DNA from: Flavobacteriaceae bacterium
GTDB taxonomy: Bacteria > Bacteroidota > Bacteroidia > Flavobacteriales > Flavobacteriaceae
NCBI GenBank assembly: GCA_013373105.1
Contig: JABXIJ010000009.1
Coordinates: 1 to 50,887, forward strand
Length of the DNA stretch: 50,887 nucleotides
Direction of reading: 5' to 3'
A program made the translations under genes and the position numbers. Shown piece after piece: positions 8,081-16,410 of the stretch. The first letter of the stretch is position 1, and each line of letters opens with the position of its first letter. Below the pieces are notes generated by a model, which did not search any database, was not told the DNA's origin, and saw only the letters and a program-made list of their open reading frames with translations.

Positions 8081-9352
8081 TTATCTCATAATAGTTTGTT
8101 TTCTGTCTGGACCAACAGAAACTATTTTTACAGGAACACCTGTTTCTTTCTCAATAAATGAAATGTAGTCTAGTAAATTTTTTGGTAACTGATCTTCAGA
8201 AGTCATTTTAGTTAGGTCTTCATCCCATCCTTTTAATTCAGTATAATTTACAGAAACATTTTCTGATTCTATATTGTAGGGTAAGTGCTCTATTTTCTGA
8301 CCTTTGTAGTTATAAGATGTACAAACTTTAATAGTTTTAAAACCTGATAAAACATCGCCTTTCATCATCATTAACTGAGTTACACCATTTACATCTACAG
8401 CATATTTTAATGCAACTAAATCTAGCCAACCACATCTTCTTGGTCTACCAGTTGTAGCACCAAATTCATGACCAACTCTTCCCATAGTTTCACCATCTTT
8501 ATCAAATAATTCTGTAGGAAAAGGACCAGAACCAACTCTAGTGGTATAAGCTTTAAAAATACCAAAAACATCACCAATTCTATTTGGAGCAACTCCTAAA
8601 CCTGTACAGGCACCAGCAGCAGTTGTGTTAGATGATGTAACAAAAGGATACGTACCAAAATCAATATCTAGTAACGAACCTTGTGCACCCTCTGCTAAAA
8701 TTGATTTATTTTCTTTTATAGCTTTGTTTAAAAACTCTTCACTATCAATAAATTGAAGTGTTTTAAGTTTGTCTATTCCTTTGCAAAACTCAGATTCTAG
8801 TTCTTTTAAATCATACTGTATATCTACATCAAAGAACTCAATCATTTTAATATGTTTTGCTGTTAAAGCATCATATTTTTCTTTCCAATCATCTAACTCT
8901 AAATCTCCAATACGCATTCCATTTCTACCTGTTTTATCCATATAGGTTGGACCAATTCCTTTTAAAGTAGATCCAATTTTAGCTTTTCCCTTAGAGGTTT
9001 CAGAGGCAGCATCTAATAATCTGTGAGTTGGCAATATTAAATGAGCTTTTCTAGAAATTAGTAGTTTACTCGTGTAATCTATGTTGTGTTTATCTAAATT
9101 TTCTAATTCTTTCTTGAATATTACAGGATCTATTACAACACCATTACCAACTACATTTAGTGCTTTATCGTGAAAAATACCAGATGGAATTGTATGTAAA
9201 ACATGTTTTTTTCCATCAAAAATTAATGTGTGACCTGCATTTGGTCCTCCTTGAAAACGTGCAATTATATCGTAGTTTCTGGTAAGTACATCAACGATTT
9301 TTCCCTTTCCTTCATCACCCCATTGCAATCCTAGTAATAAATCTACAGCCAT
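8081..9352 (-). CDS. purA: adenylosuccinate synthase
   Basis: Catalyses the GTP-dependent joining of IMP and aspartate, the first step from IMP to AMP. The N-terminal loop WGDEGKGK (residues 11-18, catalytic D13) and GGPNAGHT (35-42, catalytic H41) are intact, as are the GTP-specificity region near the C-terminus (SVGPDRKQTI) and the IMP-binding TTGRPRRCGW. Length 423 aa is normal. It lies 30 bases after fur and in the same direction, in the relA/spoT-fur-purA arrangement I recall as common in Flavobacteriia. Confidence 0.97.
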   Translation of the reverse strand: MAVDLLLGLQWGDEGKGKIVDVLTRNYDIIARFQGGPNAGHTLIFDGKKHVLHTIPSGIFHDKALNVVGNGVVIDPVIFKKELENLDKHNIDYTSKLLISRKAHLILPTHRLLDAASETSKGKAKIGSTLKGIGPTYMDKTGRNGMRIGDLELDDWKEKYDALTAKHIKMIEFFDVDIQYDLKELESEFCKGIDKLKTLQFIDSEEFLNKAIKENKSILAEGAQGSLLDIDFGTYPFVTSSNTTAAGACTGLGVAPNRIGDVFGIFKAYTTRVGSGPFPTELFDKDGETMGRVGHEFGATTGRPRRCGWLDLVALKYAVDVNGVTQLMMMKGDVLSGFKTIKVCTSYNYKGQKIEHLPYNIESENVSVNYTELKGWDEDLTKMTSEDQLPKNLLDYISFIEKETGVPVKIVSVGPDRKQTIMR

Positions 9353-9382
9353 TAGTTGTGTAAGTTTGTATAAAATTTAGTG

Positions 9383-9832
9383 TTAAGCTTTTTTCTTTTT
9401 TGTTCCGTAAAAATATAGTGAGTGGTTTTGAATATCGATATCAAAAATCTCTTCAATTGTTTTTTTAATTGTTTGAATTCTTGGATCACAAAACTCTTTT
9501 ACTTCACCAGAGTCTGTAAATATTACATGATCGTGATTTTTGTCGAAGTAACTTTTTTCATAACGTGCCATAGATTGTCCATCAAATTGATGTTTTCTAA
9601 CCAAATTACAGTCTAACAATAAATCTATGGTATTATATAAAGTTGCTCTACTTACTCTATAATTCTTGTTTTTCATTTTAATATAAAGTGATTCTATATC
9701 AAAATGCTCATCTGCATCGTAAATTTCTTGAAGAATAGCATAACGTTCAGGAGTTTTTCTATGCTTATTTTCTTCTAAATAAGAAGTGAAAACTTTTTTA
9801 ACTATTTCTTGATGTTCAGCAGAATTACTCAT
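9383..9832 (-). CDS. Fur-family transcriptional regulator
   Basis: A 149-aa ferric-uptake-regulator family protein: winged helix at residues 25-85 (recognition-helix region [15 protein letters not shown]) and dimerisation domain 90-145. The metal motif around residue 100 is NHDHVIF instead of HHDH, and the first CxxC of many Fur proteins is replaced by F105-TDS-G, so the structural zinc site of classical Fur is missing. Targets cannot be predicted: iron, peroxide (PerR) or zinc (Zur) are all possible, and conserved linkage with relA/spoT and purA hints at nucleotide or growth control. It has its own -7 element at 9855-9862. Confidence 0.85.
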   Translation of the reverse strand: MSNSAEHQEIVKKVFTSYLEENKHRKTPERYAILQEIYDADEHFDIESLYIKMKNKNYRVSRATLYNTIDLLLDCNLVRKHQFDGQSMARYEKSYFDKNHDHVIFTDSGEVKEFCDPRIQTIKKTIEEIFDIDIQNHSLYFYGTKKKKA

Positions 9833-9854
9833 CAGTATAATATTTACTAAAGGG

Positions 9855-9862
9855 CAAATTTA
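9855..9862 (-). promoter_or_regulatory. -7 promoter element of the Fur-family gene
   Basis: On the minus strand the sequence reads TAAATTTG, an exact TAnnTTTG match, 22 bases before the ATG. It implies that fur-purA can be transcribed separately from the relA/spoT gene upstream. Confidence 0.5.
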
Positions 9863-9904
9863 CGTTTAATTATTGATAAAAAAACACTTTTCATAGAATG
9901 ATAT

Positions 9905-12133
9905 TTACATTCTATTAACACGATCAACTTTTCGTATTCCATCTACTTTTTTGATGTTATTGATTAGTTTTTCTAATTGCGAGCTATTCTTAACACTAAG
10001 TGATAATTTACCTTCAAATACTCCTTGATCTCCTGAAATATTGATACTGTTAATAAATACTCCCATATTATTTGAAACAATATTGGTAACATTATTTACG
10101 ATACCTGTATTGTCTACACCACTAATTTTTAGAATTACTTTAAAGTCTTCTTTTGTAGAATCAATCCATTTTGCTTGTATAATTCTGTAAGCATAATTAG
10201 ATTGAAGAGAAATGGCATTTGGGCAATTGTTTTTATGAACTTTAATTCCATCGTTAATTGTTAAAAAACCAAATACTTTATCGCCAGGAATTGGATTGCA
10301 ACATTTAGAAAGTTTATAGTCTAATTGTTCTTCTTCTTTACCAAAAACAAGTGCGTCATATTTACTTATAACATCTTCATCTGAAGTGTATTGTGTATTT
10401 TCATTTGAAGTATCACTTCTTCTTAATTTTGTTTTAAAAAAACTTAAAAACTTACTGTTTTTTTGTGATACATAAGCTTTTAGTTGTGAGTTATCTATAG
10501 CTCCATTTCCTATTCTATAAAATAAATCGAAACTTGTTTTTAGTTTAAAGAAATTAACAAGTTCATTAACTGTTTTTTCATTGAAAGGAATTTTTAAGTG
10601 ACGTAATTTTCTTGTTAAAACTGCTTTACCTTCTTCAGCAATTTTCTTTTCTTCGTCTTTAAGTGCTGCTCTAATTTTAGATTTTGCTCTAGCAGTAATT
10701 ACAAAATCTAACCAACGTGAATTAGGCTTGTTTGTTGAACTTGTAATTACTTCTATTTGATCGCCACTTTTTAAAGTATGACTTAAGGGAACTAATTTTC
10801 CGTTAACTTTTGCGCCTCTACATTTTAACCCAACATCTGTATGAATAGAAAAGGCAAAATCTAAAGCTGATGCATCTTTAGGTAATGACTTTAAATCGCC
10901 TTTTGGAGTGAAAACATAAATTTCTTTGGCATAAAGATTTAGTTTAAAATCCTCAACAAAGTCGACTGCGTTTATATTTTGGTTTTCTAAAGTTTCTTTT
11001 AATTTATTAAGCCAAGCTTCTAAACCACTTTCGTTATCTTTTCCTTGTTTATATCTAAAGTGAGCTGCATAACCTTTTTCTGCAATTTCATTCATACGTT
11101 CAGAACGAATTTGCACTTCTACCCATTGAGCATCTGGTCCAACAACAGTAATATGTAATGCCTCATAACCAGTTGATTTTGGTTGCGAAATCCAATCTCT
11201 TAAACGAGAAGGGTTAGGTCTAAAATTGTCGGTAACTATAGAATATATTTTCCAAGCATCGTGTTTTTCATCTTTAGAAATAGGTTTAAATATGATACGA
11301 ATTGCATATTTATCAAACACTTCTTCAAAGGTTACATTTTGCTTAAGCATTTTTCTACGAATAGAAAAAATAGATTTAAATCGACCTTTTATTTCATACT
11401 TAAACTTCTCTTTATTTAAGCCAGTTTTTAGGGTTTTAGAGAATCTATCTAAGTAATCTTGTTGCTCTTCTTTACTCTCTTTTATTTTTTCAACTATACT
11501 TGCATATACCTCAGGTTCAGTGTACTTTAAACCCAAATCTTCTAGTTCAGTTTTTATGTTGTATAAACCCAGTCTATGAGCTAAAGGTGCATAAATGTAT
11601 AAAGTTTCTGAGGCTATTTTAACTTGTTTATAATCTGGCATTGCATCCATAGTTTGCATATTGTGCAAACGATCTGCAATTTTTATGAGAATTACTCTTA
11701 CATCATCATTTAATGTAAGCAGCATCTTTCTAAAGTTTTCTGCTTGTATAGAAACGTCTTGCTCTTTATTTAATCTAGAAATTTTGGTTAAACCATTAAC
11801 TATTTTTGCAATGGTTTCACCAAATAGACGCTCCATATCATCTAGTGTATATTCTGTATCCTCAACTACATCATGCAAAATGGCAGCAGCAATTGAAGTT
11901 GCACCTAAACCAATTTCATTAGCAACAATTTTAGCAACTGCAATTGGATGAAAAATATAAGGTTCACCTGTTTTTCTTCTTTGACTTGAGTGTGCATCTA
12001 CTGCTATATCAAAAGCTTTTCTTATTAGTTCTTTGTCATCTTTAGACAATACCTCATAAGTACCTTTTAACAAATCTTTATAACGATTTGCTATTTCTTT
12101 ATTTTCTTCTTCTATGGTTGCTGTGTATTGCAT
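9905..12133 (-). CDS. bifunctional (p)ppGpp synthetase/hydrolase, RelA/SpoT family
   Basis: Makes and degrades the stringent-response alarmones ppGpp and pppGpp. An HD hydrolase domain occupies about residues 40-200 (H62; HDVVED at 87-92), followed by the synthetase domain (YAIRIIF and the STGYEALH region, about 240-370), a TGS domain (IYVFTPKGD, about 400-465), the conserved Cys/His region KCCNPIPGD, and a C-terminal ACT domain with the DNTG signature. Both active sites look intact, so a long Rel-type enzyme of 742 aa is expected. Upstream of fur and purA on the same strand. Confidence 0.95.
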   Translation of the reverse strand: MQYTATIEEENKEIANRYKDLLKGTYEVLSKDDKELIRKAFDIAVDAHSSQRRKTGEPYIFHPIAVAKIVANEIGLGATSIAAAILHDVVEDTEYTLDDMERLFGETIAKIVNGLTKISRLNKEQDVSIQAENFRKMLLTLNDDVRVILIKIADRLHNMQTMDAMPDYKQVKIASETLYIYAPLAHRLGLYNIKTELEDLGLKYTEPEVYASIVEKIKESKEEQQDYLDRFSKTLKTGLNKEKFKYEIKGRFKSIFSIRRKMLKQNVTFEEVFDKYAIRIIFKPISKDEKHDAWKIYSIVTDNFRPNPSRLRDWISQPKSTGYEALHITVVGPDAQWVEVQIRSERMNEIAEKGYAAHFRYKQGKDNESGLEAWLNKLKETLENQNINAVDFVEDFKLNLYAKEIYVFTPKGDLKSLPKDASALDFAFSIHTDVGLKCRGAKVNGKLVPLSHTLKSGDQIEVITSSTNKPNSRWLDFVITARAKSKIRAALKDEEKKIAEEGKAVLTRKLRHLKIPFNEKTVNELVNFFKLKTSFDLFYRIGNGAIDNSQLKAYVSQKNSKFLSFFKTKLRRSDTSNENTQYTSDEDVISKYDALVFGKEEEQLDYKLSKCCNPIPGDKVFGFLTINDGIKVHKNNCPNAISLQSNYAYRIIQAKWIDSTKEDFKVILKISGVDNTGIVNNVTNIVSNNMGVFINSINISGDQGVFEGKLSLSVKNSSQLEKLINNIKKVDGIRKVDRVNRM

Positions 12134-12252
12134 GGAATACCTTTCTTATCTTTAGTGAAGTTAACAATTACTTGTTTAATTCACAAACTTTAAAAATCTA
12201 TTTTATTAAGATTACTGTAAAATGATTTTAAGAAAATGACATTAATGTAAAG

Positions 12253-13485
12253 TTAAGCATCTAAATTATTAATCCTTTGTAATAATGTTGGATGCGAATA
12301 ATGCACAAAAACATACGCAGGATGAGGTGTTAAATTACTTAAACTATTTTTTGATAATTTTTTAAGTGAAGTTATTAATGGCTTACTAGTAAAAGTTTCT
12401 TTAGCATAATTATCTGCTTGATATTCAAATTTCCTTGACATATAGTTCATTAATAAGCCAGTAATTTCAGAAATTGGAGAGTATAAAATACCAAAAGCAA
12501 TTAATCCTATATGAAAACTTGGTGAAGATACACCTAAGGTTAGTGATAATAGGGGAGAGCTAATAAATAAAGATAAAATATATAAAGTTAATCCTGTTAA
12601 GATAATGGTAGTTATTATATTAAAAACAATATGTTTTTTTTTGTAATGGCCAACCTCATGAGCTAAAACTGCTACAATTTCATCTGTGTTTAAATCGTTA
12701 ATTAAAGTATCAAATAAGGTAATTCTTTTTTGTGAGCCAAAACCAGAAAAATATGCATTGGCTTTTGTGGAGCGTTTAGAACCATCTATCACAAAAATAT
12801 TATCGATAGTAAAACCAACTTTTTTAGCATATTCATTTATCGCCGATTTTAATTCTCCTTCTTCAAGTGGTTTTTGCTTATTAAAAATTGGTACCATCAA
12901 TTTTGCATAAAACATGTTCATAAAAATTGAAAAAGCTGTTATTATTGCCCAAGTATAGAGCCAGAAATATTTTCCAGTAAATTCATAAAACCAAATTACT
13001 ATAGCTAATAAACCTCCACCTAAAATAATAGTCATTAACCAACTTTTAATTTTATCGAGCCAAAAAGTCTTTAAAGTAGTCTTATTAAACCCAAATTTCT
13101 CTTCAATTACAAAGGTTTTATAATACGAAAAAGGTAAACTAAATATATCTGAGCCAATTAGAATAATTCCAAAAAAAAGTAAACCAAATAAAATTGAGTT
13201 ATTACTGAAATTCCTTGCAAAATCATCTACAATTCTAAATCCATCTAAAAAGAAGAATAATAAGGTTAGTAATAAGGAAAAGATAGCTGTTAAAGTTGAA
13301 AATGTAGCATTTGTTTTTTTATAAGCTTGAGACCTTTTGTATTCATCTTCATCATAAACATCAACTAATTTTTCTGGAATAGTATCGTTAAATTTTTTAG
13401 CATTTATATAGTCTAAGAACTTATCAAATAAAAAGCTAATGACTATAATGCCAATTAAAACGTAAAAAAGAGTGGTAGGTTGCAT
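12253..13485 (-). CDS. M48-family membrane zinc protease (Ste24-like)
   Basis: Integral membrane metalloprotease of the CAAX prenyl protease/Ste24 type. HEVGH at 276-280 provides two zinc ligands and the catalytic Glu; the third ligand is the Glu in FEYQADNYA near residue 357. About seven membrane segments are visible, including 5-20, 62-80, 100-115, 150-168, 175-192, 285-310 and 325-345. In bacteria such proteins work in membrane protein quality control. It starts directly after the stop codon of the ROK-kinase gene and is the last gene of a three-gene unit (trmH family - ROK - M48). Confidence 0.92.
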   Translation of the reverse strand: MQPTTLFYVLIGIIVISFLFDKFLDYINAKKFNDTIPEKLVDVYDEDEYKRSQAYKKTNATFSTLTAIFSLLLTLLFFFLDGFRIVDDFARNFSNNSILFGLLFFGIILIGSDIFSLPFSYYKTFVIEEKFGFNKTTLKTFWLDKIKSWLMTIILGGGLLAIVIWFYEFTGKYFWLYTWAIITAFSIFMNMFYAKLMVPIFNKQKPLEEGELKSAINEYAKKVGFTIDNIFVIDGSKRSTKANAYFSGFGSQKRITLFDTLINDLNTDEIVAVLAHEVGHYKKKHIVFNIITTIILTGLTLYILSLFISSPLLSLTLGVSSPSFHIGLIAFGILYSPISEITGLLMNYMSRKFEYQADNYAKETFTSKPLITSLKKLSKNSLSNLTPHPAYVFVHYSHPTLLQRINNLDA

Positions 13486-14232
13486 TTATTTTTTCATAGA
13501 TTTCTTTGCATGCATAGCAGCTCCAATAATACCAGCATTATTTCTAAATTTGGCTACTTTTATTTTTACATCAGTTGTTAAATAGTCTTTAAACTTATCG
13601 TATTTTTTACTGATGCCACCTCCTAAAATAATGAGGCTAGGGGAGAAAACAATTCTTGTATAATTTAAAAGTTGGTCGAAACGTAAAGCCCATTTTTTTA
13701 GAGATAAATCTTCTTTTTTTCTTACTGAATCTGCTGTAAAAAATTCTATAATTTTACCATCTTTATGCAGCATTTTTCCCAATTCTAAGTTAGGAATCAA
13801 CTCACCTTTATAAAATAAACCAGAACCAATTCCAGTACCAATAGTTATAACGATAATGACACCTTTTTCATGTTTTCCAGCTCCTAAGTTTACTTCAGCA
13901 ACACCAGCTAAGTCTGCGTCATTACTTACATAAAAAGGAACATGACATTCTTTTCTAAAGAGTTTATCTACTTTTACATTTAACCATTTTTCACTTAAAT
14001 TTCCATGATGTATACATTTTCCATTTACAATTGTAGTAGGAAAGCTACATCCCACACCCTTTTTCCAATTAAAGTGCTCAACCATTTCTTTTACAACTTT
14101 AGCAATTGCTTCTGGGGTTGCTGGTTTTGGAGTAGGAATTCTATGTCTTTCTGTTGTTAATTCGCCTGTTTTTGTATCTACAATTGCGGCTTTTATTCCA
14201 GAACCACCAATATCAATTCCTAATGTTTTCAT
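13486..14232 (-). CDS. ROK-family sugar kinase, likely polyphosphate glucokinase
   Basis: Actin-fold kinase with the phosphate-1 loop [15 protein letters not shown] (residues 5-19), the phosphate-2 region [10 protein letters not shown] (about 130-139), an ELGK segment and the adenosine motif LGGGISKK. At 248 aa it fits PPGK, which uses inorganic polyphosphate to phosphorylate glucose to glucose-6-phosphate, better than the longer classical ROK kinases. The classical Cys-rich zinc motif of ROK glucokinases is absent. Phosphoryl-donor preference is inferred from length and overall resemblance. It lies between the trmH-family gene (5 bases upstream) and the M48 protease. Confidence 0.85.
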   Translation of the reverse strand: MKTLGIDIGGSGIKAAIVDTKTGELTTERHRIPTPKPATPEAIAKVVKEMVEHFNWKKGVGCSFPTTIVNGKCIHHGNLSEKWLNVKVDKLFRKECHVPFYVSNDADLAGVAEVNLGAGKHEKGVIIVITIGTGIGSGLFYKGELIPNLELGKMLHKDGKIIEFFTADSVRKKEDLSLKKWALRFDQLLNYTRIVFSPSLIILGGGISKKYDKFKDYLTTDVKIKVAKFRNNAGIIGAAMHAKKSMKK

Positions 14233-14237
14233 GAAAG

Positions 14238-15032
14238 TTAGTTGAAGTTTCGTTGTCTTTTCGCTTCAAAGATAAGAATTGCTGCAGACACAGACACATT
14301 CATAGAATCAATCTCACCTTGCATAGGAATATTTATGTTTTGTGTTGCTTTCTGTCTCCATATTTCAGTTAAACCAGAAGCTTCTGTACCTACAACTAAA
14401 GCAGTTGGTTTAGTATAATTTAGTTTATAGTATACGTTAGAGTTTTGCAAGGTAGCAGAATAGAAGTTGATATTTTTTGCTATTAAAAAATCTATAATTT
14501 CTTCTGATGTACCAATTGCAATTTGATTTGTAAAAACACAACCCACACTTGAACGTATAATATTTGGATTATATAAATCGCTTTTAGGATTTGCAATAAA
14601 AACTGCGTCTAAATTAGCTGCATCAGCAGTTCTTAATAATGCACCAATATTGCCAGGTTTTTCTATACTTTCTGCTATTAAAATTAATGGATTTTCTCTC
14701 TTAAATGTTATGTTCTCTAGGGTGGTGTTTTTAATTTCTGCAATTGCCAAAAGCCCTTCTGTAGATGATCTATATGCAATTTTTTCATAGACAGCCTTTG
14801 TTATTTCTATGATATTAATTGATGAGTTTTCAAATTCATCTAAGGTGTTTATATCAATTAATTCATAACAAAATAAAATATGTTTTAAAGTGTAATTAGC
14901 AGCTAAGGCTAGAGAAATTTCACGCTTCCCTTCAATTAAAAATAAGCCTTGTTTTTTTCGTTCTCTAGATTTTTCTTGGAGTTTAAAGATATTTTTAATG
15001 AAACTATTATGAATGCTGGTTATTTTTTTCAT
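14238..15032 (-). CDS. TrmH/SpoU-family RNA 2'-O-methyltransferase
   Basis: SPOUT methyltransferase that uses S-adenosylmethionine to methylate a ribose 2'-OH in rRNA or tRNA. Motif 1 is [11 protein letters not shown] (128-138), with catalytic R134; motif 2 is VVGTEASGL (213-221); motif 3 is [15 protein letters not shown] (235-249), together forming the trefoil knot. The N-terminal region (1-100) resembles the RNA-binding SpoU-sub-bind domain. The exact target nucleotide cannot be read. It is the first gene of a three-gene unit, and its -7 element lies almost against the start codon. Confidence 0.92.
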   Translation of the reverse strand: MKKITSIHNSFIKNIFKLQEKSRERKKQGLFLIEGKREISLALAANYTLKHILFCYELIDINTLDEFENSSINIIEITKAVYEKIAYRSSTEGLLAIAEIKNTTLENITFKRENPLILIAESIEKPGNIGALLRTADAANLDAVFIANPKSDLYNPNIIRSSVGCVFTNQIAIGTSEEIIDFLIAKNINFYSATLQNSNVYYKLNYTKPTALVVGTEASGLTEIWRQKATQNINIPMQGEIDSMNVSVSAAILIFEAKRQRNFN

Positions 15033-15037
15033 TTAAA

Positions 15038-15045
15038 CAAATATA
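15038..15045 (-). promoter_or_regulatory. -7 element touching the trmH-family start codon
   Basis: On the minus strand TATATTTG matches TAnnTTTG, with only five bases between it and the ATG at 15032. If used, the transcript would start at or next to the start codon and be leaderless. Confidence 0.45.
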
Positions 15046-15070
15046 CCTAATTTGACTTTTTAGAATGTAT

Positions 15071-15097
15071 TAAAAAAGGCTCACTTTTGTGAGCCTT
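15071..15097 (-). terminator. terminator after the amidohydrolase pair
   Basis: On the minus strand AAGGCTCAC pairs with GTGAGCCTT around AAAA and is followed by a short T-run (15076-15071). It lies directly after the stop codon at 15102 and separates the amidohydrolases from the trmH unit. Confidence 0.85.
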
Positions 15098-15101
15098 ATA
15101 A

Positions 15102-16397
15102 TTATTTAGATTTGTATTTGTTAGAATATCGTTTCCAAAGTTTGGTATGATGTGTTTCTAAACTAATATCTCTACCTTGAATGTAAGCTTTATTGATAAT
15201 GTTACCTTTCATATCTAAAGCATCACCTTCAGAAATGAATAAGGTTGCATCTTTACCTACTTCTAAAGTTCCTACTTTATCATTAATGCCTAAAATGTTG
15301 GCTGCATTAGATGTAATTAATTGTAAAGCAACCTCTTTATCTAAACCATGTGCAGAAAAAGTACCTGCATAAAATGGAAGGTTTCTTGTATTCATACGTT
15401 CCATTTGACCTTCCATACCAATGGCAACAGTTACACCTTTATCTACTAAGGTTTTAGCAATTGTGTATGTATAATCATAAGCATCGTCTTCGCTATTTGG
15501 GTTTCTGTGTGGTCTTTGTAATACAACACCAACATTATGTTTTACTAATAAATCAGTAATACTTTCTGCGCCTTCAGCATTAACAATAACTACATTTTTA
15601 ACGCCTAAATCTTTTGTGACAGTTACTGCATCAGTTAATTCTTTTTGTCCATTTGCATGAATAAAAAGTTTTTGAGAACCGTCAAAAAGTCCTTTTGTAG
15701 CTTCAAACGGTAAATGCTTTTTATCGTTATTACCCTTTAAATATAATTTAGCATTTGCTAAATAGCTTTTAATATTTTCTACATAATCTGCATATTTAGG
15801 GTCAGCTTTTAAAGCAGGGTCTTCACCTAACCACCATCTGCCACGTGTAAAACTCCCTGGCCAATTCATGTGAATTGCATCATCTACTTTAAAAGTAGCA
15901 TCTTCCCAGTTCCAAGCATCTAATTGTACTACACTTGAAGTGCCAGAAATAACACCACCTCTTGGAGTAATTTGAGCCATTAAAACTCCATTAGGTCTCA
16001 TAGATTCAACTACTTTACTTTCTGCATTGTAGGCAATTATACTTCTAACATGAGGATTCATAGAGCCAATTTCATCATAATCTAAGGTTGCTTTTACAGC
16101 ATCAATTTCAGCTAAACCTAATGATGCATTTACAGCAATAAATCCTGGATAAATATGTTTGCCTTCTGCTTTTATAACTGTACCTAATCTTGCAATTCTT
16201 TGCATTGCACTTCCTACAAAAGTAATTTTACCATCACTAAACATAATTAGTGAATTTTCAATTACTTTACCATTTCCTAAATGTGCAGTTGCGCCTTCTA
16301 TTGAAATGGCTGTGGTTTGCTTATTTGCTGGTGTTTGTTGTGCGTTAATGTTTGCTATTACAAAGAAAAATAACAAACTGTATAATAAATTTTTCAT
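15102..16397 (-). CDS. exported amidohydrolase-family protein, metal site degenerate
   Basis: Signal peptide at 1-20 (ANINAQ). The composite-domain start (ISIEGATAHLGNGKVIENS), a TIM-barrel region and the C-terminal GTLEVGKDATLFIS segment place it in the imidazolonepropionase-like amidohydrolase group. The HxH metal motif expected after YPGFI is replaced by N90-A91-S92, so normal metal-dependent hydrolysis is doubtful. It follows a 979-aa two-domain relative by 13 bases, and the two are surely one transcript. The pair recurs in Bacteroidota; the substrate is unknown. It may be a structural partner of the larger protein. Confidence 0.85.
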   Translation of the reverse strand: MKNLLYSLLFFFVIANINAQQTPANKQTTAISIEGATAHLGNGKVIENSLIMFSDGKITFVGSAMQRIARLGTVIKAEGKHIYPGFIAVNASLGLAEIDAVKATLDYDEIGSMNPHVRSIIAYNAESKVVESMRPNGVLMAQITPRGGVISGTSSVVQLDAWNWEDATFKVDDAIHMNWPGSFTRGRWWLGEDPALKADPKYADYVENIKSYLANAKLYLKGNNDKKHLPFEATKGLFDGSQKLFIHANGQKELTDAVTVTKDLGVKNVVIVNAEGAESITDLLVKHNVGVVLQRPHRNPNSEDDAYDYTYTIAKTLVDKGVTVAIGMEGQMERMNTRNLPFYAGTFSAHGLDKEVALQLITSNAANILGINDKVGTLEVGKDATLFISEGDALDMKGNIINKAYIQGRDISLETHHTKLWKRYSNKYKSK

Positions 16398-16410
16398 GGT
16401 TTTTCGTTTT

